A stretch of DNA of 24,288 bases from a virus (IMGVR_UViG_3300036985_003929:1-24288); one strand, 5' to 3'; counted from the stretch's first letter, positions 5,347-11,819 are shown. Made by a program: numbers and translations. The notes: a model not told the origin generated them from the sequence alone.

Positions 5347-5586
5347 ATGAAAAAACCTTATTTGCTGATTGCTGGAGACAATTATTACCCTTCTGCTGAT
5401 ACTGGTGATTGGGTTGGGTGTTTCTCTACCTATGAAGAAGCAAAGGCACAAGTGGAACCCAGAAAAACCAACGGATATACCGTAAATGTTCGGGATTGGG
5501 GAAAAACCAACGGATATACCGTAAATGTTCGGGACTGGGGTTGTGATTGGTATGAAATTGTAGACCTTCGTGAATGGACTGAATAA
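5347..5586 (+). CDS. Small protein with an internal 13-residue tandem duplication
   Basis: The 79-residue protein begins MKKPYLLIAGDNYYPSADTGDWVGCF and continues STYEEAKAQVE, typical of small phage proteins with one alpha-beta unit. The segment KTNGYTVNVRDWG occurs twice in a row, encoded by the 39-bp tandem repeat at 5462-5539. Without the extra unit the protein would have 66 residues. GAGGA lies 6 nt upstream of ATG. The duplication keeps the frame, so the gene is probably still made. AT-rich like its neighbours. Confidence 0.65.
   Translation: MKKPYLLIAGDNYYPSADTGDWVGCFSTYEEAKAQVEPRKTNGYTVNVRDWGKTNGYTVNVRDWGCDWYEIVDLREWTE
5462..5539 (+). repeat. 39-bp in-frame tandem duplication
   Basis: Units 5462-5500 and 5501-5539 differ at one base (GGGATTGGG versus GGGACTGGG), a synonymous T/C change. 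Thirty-nine bases equal 13 codons, so the frame is kept. The near identity indicates a recent slippage or unequal recombination event within this lineage. Confidence 0.95.
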
Positions 5587-5615
5587 TGATTGAAATGACT
5601 AACGATTGAAAAACT

Positions 5616-5804
5616 ATGACTGACATTGAACAACTGCACCAAGATTTTCTGCGGGACTTTAACGAACTGCTGCAACGTTATGATGCAGAGTATGAAGTTT
5701 ATGATGATGTTCCAGAGATTGTCTTTCATGGCATTTATCAAGATGGAGAAACCATAAGACCTTATAGTGACATGACTCTGCCCCGTTACATCAACCCGAA
5801 CTGA
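5616..5804 (+). CDS. Small acidic unknown protein
   Basis: The 62-residue product (MTDIEQLHQDFLRDFNELLQ) has an N-terminal helix followed by an acidic, Tyr-rich stretch (DAEYEVYDDVPEIVFHG). No known motif. Last of the three AT-rich genes. The metallophosphoesterase gene starts 1 nt after its stop, so the two are probably co-transcribed. Confidence 0.6.
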   Translation: MTDIEQLHQDFLRDFNELLQRYDAEYEVYDDVPEIVFHGIYQDGETIRPYSDMTLPRYINPN

Positions 5805-5805
5805 A

Positions 5806-6615
5806 ATGACTGCGATGAAAGTAAGAGTGGTCAGTGACCTCCACCTTGAGTTCTGTGATCGGGGCGATGGAGTTCCCGATCTGGGAAGTGGTGACGTTCT
5901 AGTTCTTGGTGGTGACATCTTGTGCGCTAAGCACTTTAAAAAGGATGGGCCTTTGCGTGCCGTGTACACCAACTTCCTGAAAAAGTGCGCTGATAACTTC
6001 GCCCGAGTACTGTATATCGCTGGCAACCACGAGCACTATGGTTACAACTACGAGGGGACTTGGAACGTTATCAGGGAGGCTTTGCCTGATGGCGTGGAGT
6101 TGCTCGAGGATAGTGCGGTGGAGTTGGGCGAATGGGTGTTCATCGGCTCAACGTTCTGGACGGACTTTCGTGGCGAAAACGCTCTGGAAATGATGGAGGC
6201 GGCGCAGTGCATGAATGACTACAAAAGCGTTCGCATCACCCACAACTACAGGAAGATGTGCCCGGACGACACGTTGGGGTTTCACAAAGCCTCTAGGAAG
6301 TTCCTTGCGGGCAAACTTGAAGAGTACGAAAATCGGAAGGTGTGGGTTCTAACCCACCATGGCCCGTCTTACCAGTCAGTGCATCAAATGTACCGGGCAA
6401 GTGGCATAGCCAATGGCGCCTATGTCACCGATCTCGATGAGTTTATCCTTGCTCATCCACAGATCAAGGTATGGTCGCACGGTCACACTCATAACTCCTT
6501 TGACTATGAGATTGGTGAGTGCAGGGTTATCTGCAATCCACGTGGCTACTACACCGGGGTAAACTCCAACAACCTCAATCACGACTTCAATCCTCTATTC
6601 GAGGTGATTCTATGA
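5806..6615 (+). CDS. Calcineurin-like metallophosphoesterase
   Basis: The 269-residue protein carries the full metallophosphoesterase motif set: SDLH (D11, H13), GGD (D37), GNHE (N74, H75), THHGP, and GHTH near the C-terminus. These residues bind two metal ions and act on phosphomono- or diesters. Substrates in the family range from nucleic acids to cyclic nucleotides and phosphoproteins, so the target here is unknown. There is no signal peptide, so it is probably cytoplasmic. ATG 5806 is 1 nt after the previous stop; ATG 5815 is a possible alternative. The next gene overlaps as ATGA. Confidence 0.88.
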   Translation: MTAMKVRVVSDLHLEFCDRGDGVPDLGSGDVLVLGGDILCAKHFKKDGPLRAVYTNFLKKCADNFARVLYIAGNHEHYGYNYEGTWNVIREALPDGVELLEDSAVELGEWVFIGSTFWTDFRGENALEMMEAAQCMNDYKSVRITHNYRKMCPDDTLGFHKASRKFLAGKLEEYENRKVWVLTHHGPSYQSVHQMYRASGIANGAYVTDLDEFILAHPQIKVWSHGHTHNSFDYEIGECRVICNPRGYYTGVNSNNLNHDFNPLFEVIL

Positions 6616-6824
6616 CTGACGAACAAATCATCCAACTTGCCACAAAACACTTTAGTTACTTTGCTGAATACGCTGCTACAGGTTGGATTGCTGATACTGA
6701 AGACCTCTTGAAGTTTGCCCTGGCCATTCACGAGAACGGTTACAATAAAGGGTACGACGAAGGGTACGAGATGGGGTTCGAGTACCGAGACAACTTTGAC
6801 AAAGGGTACGCAAACAAAAGCTAG
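6612..6824 (+). CDS. Small unknown protein with Gly-Tyr repeats
   Basis: The 70-residue product starts MTDEQIIQLATKHFSYFAEY. Its C-terminus carries repeated GY motifs (NGYNKGYDEGYEMGFEYRDN and DKGYA), possibly a flexible or helical aromatic tail. ATG 6612 overlaps the metallophosphoesterase stop (ATGA) and has GAGGTG just upstream; a longer reading frame from 6519 is only an extension over the previous gene. The TAG stop is the first triplet of repeat copy 3. Confidence 0.65.
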   Translation: MTDEQIIQLATKHFSYFAEYAATGWIADTEDLLKFALAIHENGYNKGYDEGYEMGFEYRDNFDKGYANKS

Positions 6825-6895
6825 GGCGGTTAACCGTACCTGAGAGGGCGGTTTGCCCCCTTTACTTTTCAGGCGTTTTAAGCCATAATTAAAAC
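6822..6895 (+). promoter_or_regulatory. Hairpin-promoter repeat, copy 3
   Basis: A 74-bp copy containing the GGTTAACC palindrome and a GGGC/GCCC hairpin with loop GGTTT. The -35 is TTTACT (6861-6866), the spacer 17 bp, and the -10 CATAAT (6884-6889). TAAAAC then leads to ATG 6896. An in-frame TAA directly before the ATG rules out any earlier start in that frame. It also supplies the upstream stop codon. Confidence 0.85.
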
Positions 6896-7465
6896 ATGAA
6901 CAAAATCGTTTGCCACCTCGGCGACCCCCGCGTCGCCAAGCCTGCTTCTCTCGCCGAATACGGCAAGCTGCGCGAGAAAATGATTCAGCGTCCCTGGGAA
7001 GCTGTCTCCGAAGTTGATTTCGTCCATCTTGTGACTGAACTCGGCTGCCCGTTCTACGGTGCGCTTCTGAACGGTCGCGACCTGATGGATTTGCAGTTCG
7101 AGAAACTCTGCTGGCGAACTCAATCCCTTGTTGGCCTTGACTTCGACGTATGTCATATCTCTGCCGACAACATGGCCAAGCACTTCCAGTACCTTGGTCT
7201 CAAGCCTTGGCTCGGTTACTATACCTTTAGCAACGACCCTGCCAATGGCGGGGAGTCTTACAGGCTCCTGTGGCGCGTTGACACCGACCTTAACTTGAGC
7301 TATGACGAGTGTGCTCGCGCCCTCAAGAAAATGCGTGCAATGACCAACAATCTTGCCGACAAACACGCTGCGAACCCTACTCGCATGTGGCAAGGAACCA
7401 CCAGCGGTTTCTTCCACTACGCTGCCGACGGCAAACGTCTCAACCTGAAGGAGCTGGCGAAGTGA
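6896..7465 (+). CDS. Primase-polymerase (AEP)-like protein, tentative
   Basis: The 189-residue protein has features of archaeo-eukaryotic primase-type domains. These are a GLDFD strand that could give the D-x-D metal site (D82, D84), a YYTFSND segment, YRLLWRVD (as in kyRvvf of RepB/PrimPol proteins), and a late NPTRMWQGT motif with a C-terminal HYAADGKRL turn. AEP enzymes make primers or copy DNA. A classic third catalytic Asp is not obvious and the protein is short, so it may be a reduced or inactive relative. It is predicted leaderless from repeat copy 3 and is the largest gene placed directly behind a repeat except the DUF932 gene. Confidence 0.45.
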   Translation: MNKIVCHLGDPRVAKPASLAEYGKLREKMIQRPWEAVSEVDFVHLVTELGCPFYGALLNGRDLMDLQFEKLCWRTQSLVGLDFDVCHISADNMAKHFQYLGLKPWLGYYTFSNDPANGGESYRLLWRVDTDLNLSYDECARALKKMRAMTNNLADKHAANPTRMWQGTTSGFFHYAADGKRLNLKELAK

Positions 7466-7683
7466 CTCAACGAACAGTGGCTGTGAGGCCAGTCTCAACA
7501 AAGGCGAAGAACCGTTTTGCCAACATCATGGATAACAACCCTATCTGCACCGTAGAGCAAGACACAGGAGAGGAACTCTTTCTTGTGTCCGAAAACCGGC
7601 GCTACTCCTTCTGGGTTAGCACTCGAACTGGGTCAAACCGTTTCGGCAGCAAGGTTGATGGGCACTGGGAGATTGTCTCGTGA
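7462..7683 (+). CDS. Small unknown protein
   Basis: The 73-residue product reads MTQRTVAVRPVSTKAKNRF, then a compact domain with VEQDTGEELFLVSENRRYSF and a C-terminal GHWEIV strand. No family identified. GTG at 7462 overlaps the previous stop (GTGA). ATG 7528 in the same frame would start at MDNNPIC and is a possible alternative. The GTG is preferred because the same overlap pattern recurs throughout the window. Confidence 0.6.
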   Translation: MTQRTVAVRPVSTKAKNRFANIMDNNPICTVEQDTGEELFLVSENRRYSFWVSTRTGSNRFGSKVDGHWEIVS

Positions 7684-7883
7684 AAGAACTACCCGATGAC
7701 TTGCGGCTGCGAATCATGTGGCAAGTTGCCGTAACCTCCGCAATCGAAGGCCAAGGCGAAGCTTACAAAATCTACGCCAAACTATTATACTGGCACCTGA
7801 CCGATACCGGCCCCAAAATCTATCTGGACGAACCCATCACTAAGGAGCAGTATAATGAGAGCAAAAACCAGGGTAATTCTTGA
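7680..7883 (+). CDS. Small unknown protein
   Basis: The 67-residue protein (MKELPDDLRLRIMWQVAVTS) is helical, with YKIYAKLLYWHLTDTG in the middle. No domain is recognised. GTG 7680 overlaps the previous TGA. The 3' end carries AAGGAG (7842-7847), the Shine-Dalgarno sequence of the following gene, which starts 29 bases before this stop. Confidence 0.6.
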   Translation: MKELPDDLRLRIMWQVAVTSAIEGQGEAYKIYAKLLYWHLTDTGPKIYLDEPITKEQYNESKNQGNS

Positions 7884-8034
7884 AATGGCGATTGAAGCAG
7901 GTGTGCGTCGTGGATGGCACCGTGCTCACAAGCATGTTGAAAATCCCACTCCCAGTGCTATCATGGAACAGATTGATGAGCATGTAATGTCTGAGATCTA
8001 CGAATATTTCACGTTTGACGAGGAGGATTTCTGA
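7855..8034 (+). CDS. Small conserved-type cyanophage protein
   Basis: A 59-residue ORF: MRAKTRVILEMAIEAGVRRG, then HRAHKHVENPTPSAIMEQI and an acidic end (YFTFDEEDF). I recall closely similar small proteins in many cyanophages, all of unknown function. The start is well supported by AAGGAG 7 nt upstream, although it overlaps the previous gene. Its own end carries AGGAGG (8021-8026) for the next gene, with a TGATG overlap. Confidence 0.75.
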   Translation: MRAKTRVILEMAIEAGVRRGWHRAHKHVENPTPSAIMEQIDEHVMSEIYEYFTFDEEDF

Positions 8035-8258
8035 TGACTGATCGTGAAGCATTTGTCGAGTTTCTCAGGGCGGGGGCTGTCCTTGTTCTCGCTGTGGTGG
8101 TCGGGCCTGCCCTATTAGCCGCGTTGTTTTTCTCCGGTGAACCCCAGTCTGTGAAGAAATTCGAGGTTGTAGATACCTACCGAACATGCGACGTTGTGCG
8201 TTACACTGACCGCAGTAATACCTGGCACTACTTTTTAGATTGCTGCAAGGGCGGTTAA
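8034..8258 (+). CDS. Small membrane protein
   Basis: The 74-residue product has one hydrophobic segment at about residues 13-33 (AGAVLVLAVVVGPALLAALFF), probably a single-pass inner or thylakoid membrane anchor. A mixed domain of about 40 residues with three Cys (RTCDVVRY and LDCCKGG) follows. ATG has AGGAGG 7 nt upstream. The last codons, GGC GGT TAA, are part of repeat copy 4, so the C-terminal GG and the stop are supplied by the repeat. Function unknown. Confidence 0.65.
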   Translation: MTDREAFVEFLRAGAVLVLAVVVGPALLAALFFSGEPQSVKKFEVVDTYRTCDVVRYTDRSNTWHYFLDCCKGG

Positions 8259-8320
8259 CCGTACCTGGGAGGGCGGTTGGCCCCCTTTGCTTCTGGGGCA
8301 AAAGGCGCTATAGTTAAAGT
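8247..8320 (+). promoter_or_regulatory. Hairpin-promoter repeat, copy 4
   Basis: 74 bp. GGTTAACC palindrome, GGGC/GCCC-type hairpin, then a further dyad CCTTTGC/GCAAAAGG around the -35. The -35 is TTTGCT (8286-8291), the spacer 17 bp, the -10 TATAGT (8309-8314), then TAAAGT and ATG 8321. In-frame TAA at 8315-8317 blocks an earlier start. It contributes the stop codon of the upstream gene. Confidence 0.85.
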
Positions 8321-8488
8321 ATGAAACTCAAGTTCCCTCTTCGCGGGCTCGACGCTCGCCTAACAGCCGCCTTCTTCGGCATGTTTCTTGGTGCGGTGAT
8401 TGGCGGCCAAACTACCCTCCTCTTGATTAGTTTTCTAGGGATGCTCGTATTCTACACTCGCTTTTACAACAGTATCAATGAAAACTGA
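8321..8488 (+). CDS. Very small membrane protein, predicted leaderless
   Basis: A 55-residue ORF: basic start (MKLKFPLRGLDARL), then hydrophobic residues from about 15 to 48 (AAFFGMFLGAVIGG and TTLLLISFLGMLVFY), likely two short membrane helices. ATG is 6 nt after the -10 of repeat copy 4. The nucleotidylyltransferase gene starts inside its last codons (11-base overlap), so translation is likely coupled. No family recognised. Confidence 0.65.
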   Translation: MKLKFPLRGLDARLTAAFFGMFLGAVIGGQTTLLLISFLGMLVFYTRFYNSINEN

Positions 8489-9011
8489 ACCCATCCGCTA
8501 CGAACGCTCCGTGACCTTCGGTCGCTTCAACATTGCTCACTCCGGCCATGTGCAGCTGGTTCAGATGATGCTTGAGCACGGTGACGAGGCGCACGTTTAC
8601 GTGTCCGACGGCAAGGACAACAACGACTGGGATCTTCGTGTGCTTTTGCTGTCACATCTTTGCAGGGAAGCGAACCTTGATCTGAATCGGGTATACTTTA
8701 GGAAAGCTAAGAGTCCGTTCGAAGCAGTTGCTGGCGCCGTGGAATCTTCCCCGTGGCAGGAAGCTGTGATTGTTCTCGGCTCCGATCAACAAGAGATGGC
8801 GAGGAAACTCGGCGAGGTTTATGATTGCGCAACGATCATCAACCGCCGCACGAACTCCTCGACGCAAATGCGATTCTTCCTCGATGCGGAAGACTTCCGC
8901 GAAGATCTTGTTGCTCTGTACTCCGGGGACGAATACGCAACGACCTTGGCTATGATCCTTCGTAAAGAGGAGCTCCACCGTGACCGAAATTCTAAAGTCC
9001 AAGCTGCGTAA
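8478..9011 (+). CDS. Nucleotidylyltransferase superfamily protein (HxGH type)
   Basis: The 177-residue protein has the N-terminal signature of the cytidylyltransferase-like / NMN adenylyltransferase superfamily: FGRFNIAHSGH with H21-x-G-H24. A late SSTQMR (128-132) corresponds to the ISSTxxR motif that binds the triphosphate. GSDQQEMARKL lies in the position expected for substrate contacts. Such enzymes join a nucleotide to a phosphorylated partner (NAD, CoA or CDP-lipid precursors). In phages, NadM-like versions take part in NAD synthesis, but the substrate here cannot be read from sequence. It follows a small membrane protein and overlaps the next gene, which has its own AGAGGAG. Confidence 0.8.
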   Translation: MKTEPIRYERSVTFGRFNIAHSGHVQLVQMMLEHGDEAHVYVSDGKDNNDWDLRVLLLSHLCREANLDLNRVYFRKAKSPFEAVAGAVESSPWQEAVIVLGSDQQEMARKLGEVYDCATIINRRTNSSTQMRFFLDAEDFREDLVALYSGDEYATTLAMILRKEELHRDRNSKVQAA

Positions 9012-9201
9012 CCTGCTGCTCGCTACACCTAATCAGAACATCTTTCCGCCTGAGCCTTGGGATGACGACGATCTTCGTGACGCTGCCAGAATTGTTCAGG
9101 ATTTCGTCAATCTCGACCAAGGTGTAATCGACGATTCCAATCCCTGGAAGGAGTGGCTTGATCGGTGGCGTTTCTACGAAACTGCCCGCAAGGGCGGTTA
9201 A
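8980..9201 (+). CDS. Small acidic unknown protein
   Basis: The 73-residue product starts MTEILKSKLRNLLLATPNQN, with an acidic PWDDDDLRDAARIVQDF helix and a WKEWLDRWRFYET segment. GTG at 8980 is supported by AGAGGAG 7 nt upstream and overlaps the nucleotidylyltransferase gene by 32 bases. Its final KGG and TAA lie in repeat copy 5. No domain recognised. Confidence 0.65.
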   Translation: MTEILKSKLRNLLLATPNQNIFPPEPWDDDDLRDAARIVQDFVNLDQGVIDDSNPWKEWLDRWRFYETARKGG

Positions 9202-9263
9202 CCGTACCTGGGAGGGCGGTTTGCCCCCTTTCGCTTTGGGCGAAAATGAGCTATGCTTATAGC
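9190..9263 (+). promoter_or_regulatory. Hairpin-promoter repeat, copy 5
   Basis: 74 bp and almost identical to copy 10. GGTTAACC palindrome, GGGC/GCCC hairpin, and a spacer dyad TTTCGC/GCGAAA. The -35 is TTTCGC (9229-9234), the spacer 17 bp, the -10 TATGCT (9252-9257), then TATAGC and ATG 9264. ATGCT-TAT-AGCAT forms an inverted repeat across the -10 and start codon. Confidence 0.87.
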
Positions 9264-9440
9264 ATGGAAAAGATGAAAGTTTGGATGGCTTATTTCGCGG
9301 TTATGTACGAGGGGGAGTTCGGTCTGGAGCTCTTCTTCAACAAGGAGGATGCTCAGAAGTACCTGGATGAGAACGCTGGGCAGTACGAATGGGCTGGGGA
9401 TGGCCTGGAGTGCGTTTTGGTAGAGATGGAGGTGAACTAG
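9264..9440 (+). CDS. Small unknown protein, predicted leaderless
   Basis: A 58-residue single-gene unit between repeat copies 5 and 6: MEKMKVWMAYFAVMYEGEFG, then FFNKEDAQKYLDENAG and a final LVEMEV strand. It resembles small one-domain phage proteins of the alpha-beta kind but no family is named. An in-frame ATG at 9246 (adding SYAY) would start inside the promoter and is rejected. Its TAG stop is the first triplet of repeat copy 6. Confidence 0.65.
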   Translation: MEKMKVWMAYFAVMYEGEFGLELFFNKEDAQKYLDENAGQYEWAGDGLECVLVEMEVN

Positions 9441-9511
9441 GGCGGTTAACCGTACCTTTTAGGGCGGTTCGCCCCCTTTCGAAAACGGCCAAAACACGCT
9501 ATAGTTATATT
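9438..9511 (+). promoter_or_regulatory. Hairpin-promoter repeat, copy 6
   Basis: 74 bp, only 174 bp after copy 5, so the two flank a single small gene as a cassette. The -35 is TTTCGA (9477-9482), the spacer 17 bp, the -10 TATAGT (9500-9505), then TATATT and ATG 9512. It keeps the GGTTAACC palindrome, but the spacer dyad is different (CGAAAACG). Confidence 0.85.
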
Positions 9512-9670
9512 ATGGAAAACGACCTCAAGCAACAAATCCTCGACATCGTCGAGTCCGCACGCCTGGCCCGCCAGGAGGCCCTGAAGCCCGGTGGCGACGG
9601 ATACGCCTTTGTCTCCGGCTACGCTACCGCCGCTCTAGAGCGGATCGCCAAGCTCGTGGAGGAAGCCTGA
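9512..9670 (+). CDS. Very small helical protein, predicted leaderless
   Basis: A 52-residue ORF (MENDLKQQILDIVESARLAR, then YATAALERIAKLVEEA), almost entirely amphipathic helix. It could be a small dimerising regulator, but this is a guess from composition. ATG is 6 nt after the -10 of repeat copy 6. It ends in TGATG with the kinase gene and carries that gene's GGAGGA (9658-9663), so the two are tightly coupled. Confidence 0.65.
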   Translation: MENDLKQQILDIVESARLARQEALKPGGDGYAFVSGYATAALERIAKLVEEA

Positions 9671-10119
9671 TGCGTGCTTACGTGATGATCGGTGCTCCTG
9701 GCTCCGGCAAATCTACCTTTGCTTCCGAACTGGCAGAGTCTGAGAATGCTTTTGTTATCTCCGGTGACGACATCCGCGCTGAACTCTACGGGTCCGCGGA
9801 TATTCAAGGCAACTGGGTCGAAATCCACGACCGAATCGAGGAACTGGTTTCTGAGGCTTGCGGTATGCCTGTTATTCTGGACGGTACTCATTACCGAGCG
9901 TCTTATCGGAAAGAGGCTATCGCTCTTCTGAAGTCGTACGGCTACTCCAAGATCGAAGCCGTAGTGGTTAACCCTACCGTGGAAACCTGCCTGAAGCGCA
10001 ACGCTTCACGCGCTCGCAAAGTTCCTGAGCATGTGATTCGCACCATGCACCAGAAGCTGAACGCTTCCCTGAAAAACATCTATAACGAACCCTTTGATCG
10101 AATCAACTTTATCCTGTGA
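9670..10119 (+). CDS. P-loop polynucleotide kinase-like protein
   Basis: The 149-residue protein has a Walker A at 8-16 (GAPGSGKST), a Walker B-like ILDGTHY segment and a C-terminal lid region rich in Arg (KRNASRARKVPEHVI). This matches the 5'-kinase domain of T4 Pnk and related AAA_33 kinases, which phosphorylate 5'-OH ends of DNA or RNA. The 3'-phosphatase half of T4 Pnk is missing; a HAD phosphatase is encoded separately at 14066. Next to it are a PPP-type phosphatase and a 5'-3' exonuclease, suggesting nucleic-acid end processing. Another P-loop kinase substrate, such as a modified base, cannot be excluded. Confidence 0.8.
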   Translation: MRAYVMIGAPGSGKSTFASELAESENAFVISGDDIRAELYGSADIQGNWVEIHDRIEELVSEACGMPVILDGTHYRASYRKEAIALLKSYGYSKIEAVVVNPTVETCLKRNASRARKVPEHVIRTMHQKLNASLKNIYNEPFDRINFIL

Positions 10120-10814
10120 ACCACACTTTTAATTTCTGCGACGTGATCAACCCCGGCGACGTAATCGCCGTTGGCGACATTCATGCGAGCGCAGAGCCTT
10201 ACCTAATGTTTCTTGACTGGGTTCGCGACAGCGGAGCCCACGTCATTCTCCTTGGCGATTTAATTGATCGCGGTGGCGACGATTTGATCGTCCTCGAACT
10301 TACTCGCAGCCTGCTTGAAGACCCGACCCGAAACGGTCTTGAAGCTTTCACCGTGGTTCGTGGCAATCACGAACAAATGTTCCTAAACGCTCTCGACGAG
10401 CCGAACGCTTGGGCGGATTGGGTTCACAACGGTGGGAACTACGAGGAGCTGAAGCATCTTAAGAAGCATGCGGAGTGGCTTCGGGAGCTCCCTTACTACG
10501 TTGTGGTTGGAGACACACTGTTTACGCACGCAGGCTGCCCTCCTGGCAAAGATCCTCAAACCATGATGGGAACGCATTACTTGCGCGAACAGTTCGTCTG
10601 GATGAGGAAACCCTTCCTGGAGGAGGGTCCTCGCTTCGACATGTGGAATCCAAACCTCAAGAAAGTTGTGTTCGGTCACACACCGAAGAGCGCACTCCCT
10701 TACCGGATTCCCGACGGCATCTGCATTGACACCGCAGCGTATCATACGGGGGTTCTAACTGCGTACAACGCCACTCAAGACACTTTCTTTCAGATCGAGA
10801 CCGACCCTCAATGA
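10116..10814 (+). CDS. PPP-family metallophosphatase (lambda phosphatase / ApaH-like)
   Basis: The 232-residue protein has the PPP motif series: GDIH (D21, H23), GDLIDRG (D48, D51, R52), RGNHE (N84, H85), a THAG motif and FGHTP near the C-terminus. Length and motif spacing are close to lambda protein phosphatase and to symmetrical diadenosine tetraphosphatases. The substrate could be phosphoproteins, dinucleoside polyphosphates or 2',3'-cyclic phosphates. GTG 10116 overlaps the kinase stop (GTGA) and the exonuclease gene overlaps as ATGA, making a tight kinase-phosphatase-exonuclease unit. Confidence 0.85.
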   Translation: MNHTFNFCDVINPGDVIAVGDIHASAEPYLMFLDWVRDSGAHVILLGDLIDRGGDDLIVLELTRSLLEDPTRNGLEAFTVVRGNHEQMFLNALDEPNAWADWVHNGGNYEELKHLKKHAEWLRELPYYVVVGDTLFTHAGCPPGKDPQTMMGTHYLREQFVWMRKPFLEEGPRFDMWNPNLKKVVFGHTPKSALPYRIPDGICIDTAAYHTGVLTAYNATQDTFFQIETDPQ

Positions 10815-11689
10815 AAAACCGTCTGCTGCTAATTGATTGCTCTGCCCTGTTTCACCGCTCGCGTTCCGCACTGACACGAACCTGCGGTGAGCTGACAACT
10901 TCGGCTGGGATTCCTGTTACAGGGACCATGGGGTTCCTTAACGCCTTGTTCGCTATCATGGCCCAAGAGGAGTACAGCTGCGTGATTCCCTGCGCCGAGG
11001 GTGGAAACAACTGGCGCAAGAAGGAGTCCACTGCCTACAAGGCCAATCGTGAGGGTGCAGACATTGCCCACTACGCCGATCAAAGCTTGCTTCTGGAGGA
11101 AGTGCTCCCTACGCTTGGCATGACGGTGGCGAAGGCACCAGGGTATGAGGCCGACGACGTAATCGCGCATATTTCACGTCATTCAAAGGCTTACGAAGAA
11201 GTTCACATCCTGACTTGTGACAAAGACCTTCTTCAGCTGGTAAGCAACAGGGTGAAAGTCCTGCTGTTTAGCTCGACGAAGAAGACTGAGCTCGTCGACA
11301 TTGACGGAGTGCTAAAGCACTTCGGAGTGTACCCTGCAGAGGTCAAATACTTCAAGGCGCTGAGCGGAGATTCCAGCGACAACGTTGCAGGGATTCCGAA
11401 GATCGGTCCGAAGACTGCCGTGCGAATTATCGAGGAGTCGCGGCCGACAGAAGCCTTTCCGGAGTTCACCGGAGCCGACCGCATTTGCCTTCACCCCAAG
11501 GTGAAAGATCATGCCGGAACGTTCCTCGCTAACCTGAGGCTGGTAACGCTTGAGCACGATGTTCCTGAGCTGATTTGGTTCGCTTCGAGTCCGCCTGTGC
11601 CGCTTCACGTAGAGGCCCTCTTCGAGGGACTCGAGTTCAAACAAATGCTGAAGCGCAAAGGTAAAATCCTGCAGACACTTGGGTGCTGA
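10811..11689 (+). CDS. 5'-3' exonuclease / flap endonuclease (Pol I N-terminal type)
   Basis: The 292-residue protein matches the PIN-like 5'-3' exonuclease family that includes phage T5 exonuclease and T4 RNase H. Metal-binding acidic motifs appear in order: LIDCSALFH (D9), GYEADDVI, LTCDKDLLQL and LSGDSSDNVAGIP. The last begins the helix-3-turn-helix DNA-binding part (IGPKTAVRII). It probably removes RNA primers and flaps during phage replication and may degrade host DNA. ATG overlaps the previous stop (ATGA). No polymerase domain is fused. Confidence 0.92.
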   Translation: MKNRLLLIDCSALFHRSRSALTRTCGELTTSAGIPVTGTMGFLNALFAIMAQEEYSCVIPCAEGGNNWRKKESTAYKANREGADIAHYADQSLLLEEVLPTLGMTVAKAPGYEADDVIAHISRHSKAYEEVHILTCDKDLLQLVSNRVKVLLFSSTKKTELVDIDGVLKHFGVYPAEVKYFKALSGDSSDNVAGIPKIGPKTAVRIIEESRPTEAFPEFTGADRICLHPKVKDHAGTFLANLRLVTLEHDVPELIWFASSPPVPLHVEALFEGLEFKQMLKRKGKILQTLGC

Positions 11690-11690
11690 T

Positions 11691-11819
11691 ATGCGGTACA
11701 TGTGTGTGCATCTGTTGCTTTCTGGCGGAAAGACCGAGTGGCGCTGGGTTCCTTGGGGTAAACACGCTCTCGACGATTTGCGTAAACAAGGCTACGTAAT
11801 TATTGGATATCATGAATAG
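11691..11819 (+). CDS. Very small unknown protein
   Basis: A 42-residue ORF: MRYMCVHLLLSGGKTEWRWV, then WGKHALDDLRKQGYVIIGYHE. The pattern of two strands around a helix resembles a tiny alpha-beta unit. ATG is 1 nt after the exonuclease stop and the TAG stop belongs to repeat copy 7, so both ends fit the local gene grammar. No family known. Confidence 0.6.
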   Translation: MRYMCVHLLLSGGKTEWRWVPWGKHALDDLRKQGYVIIGYHE

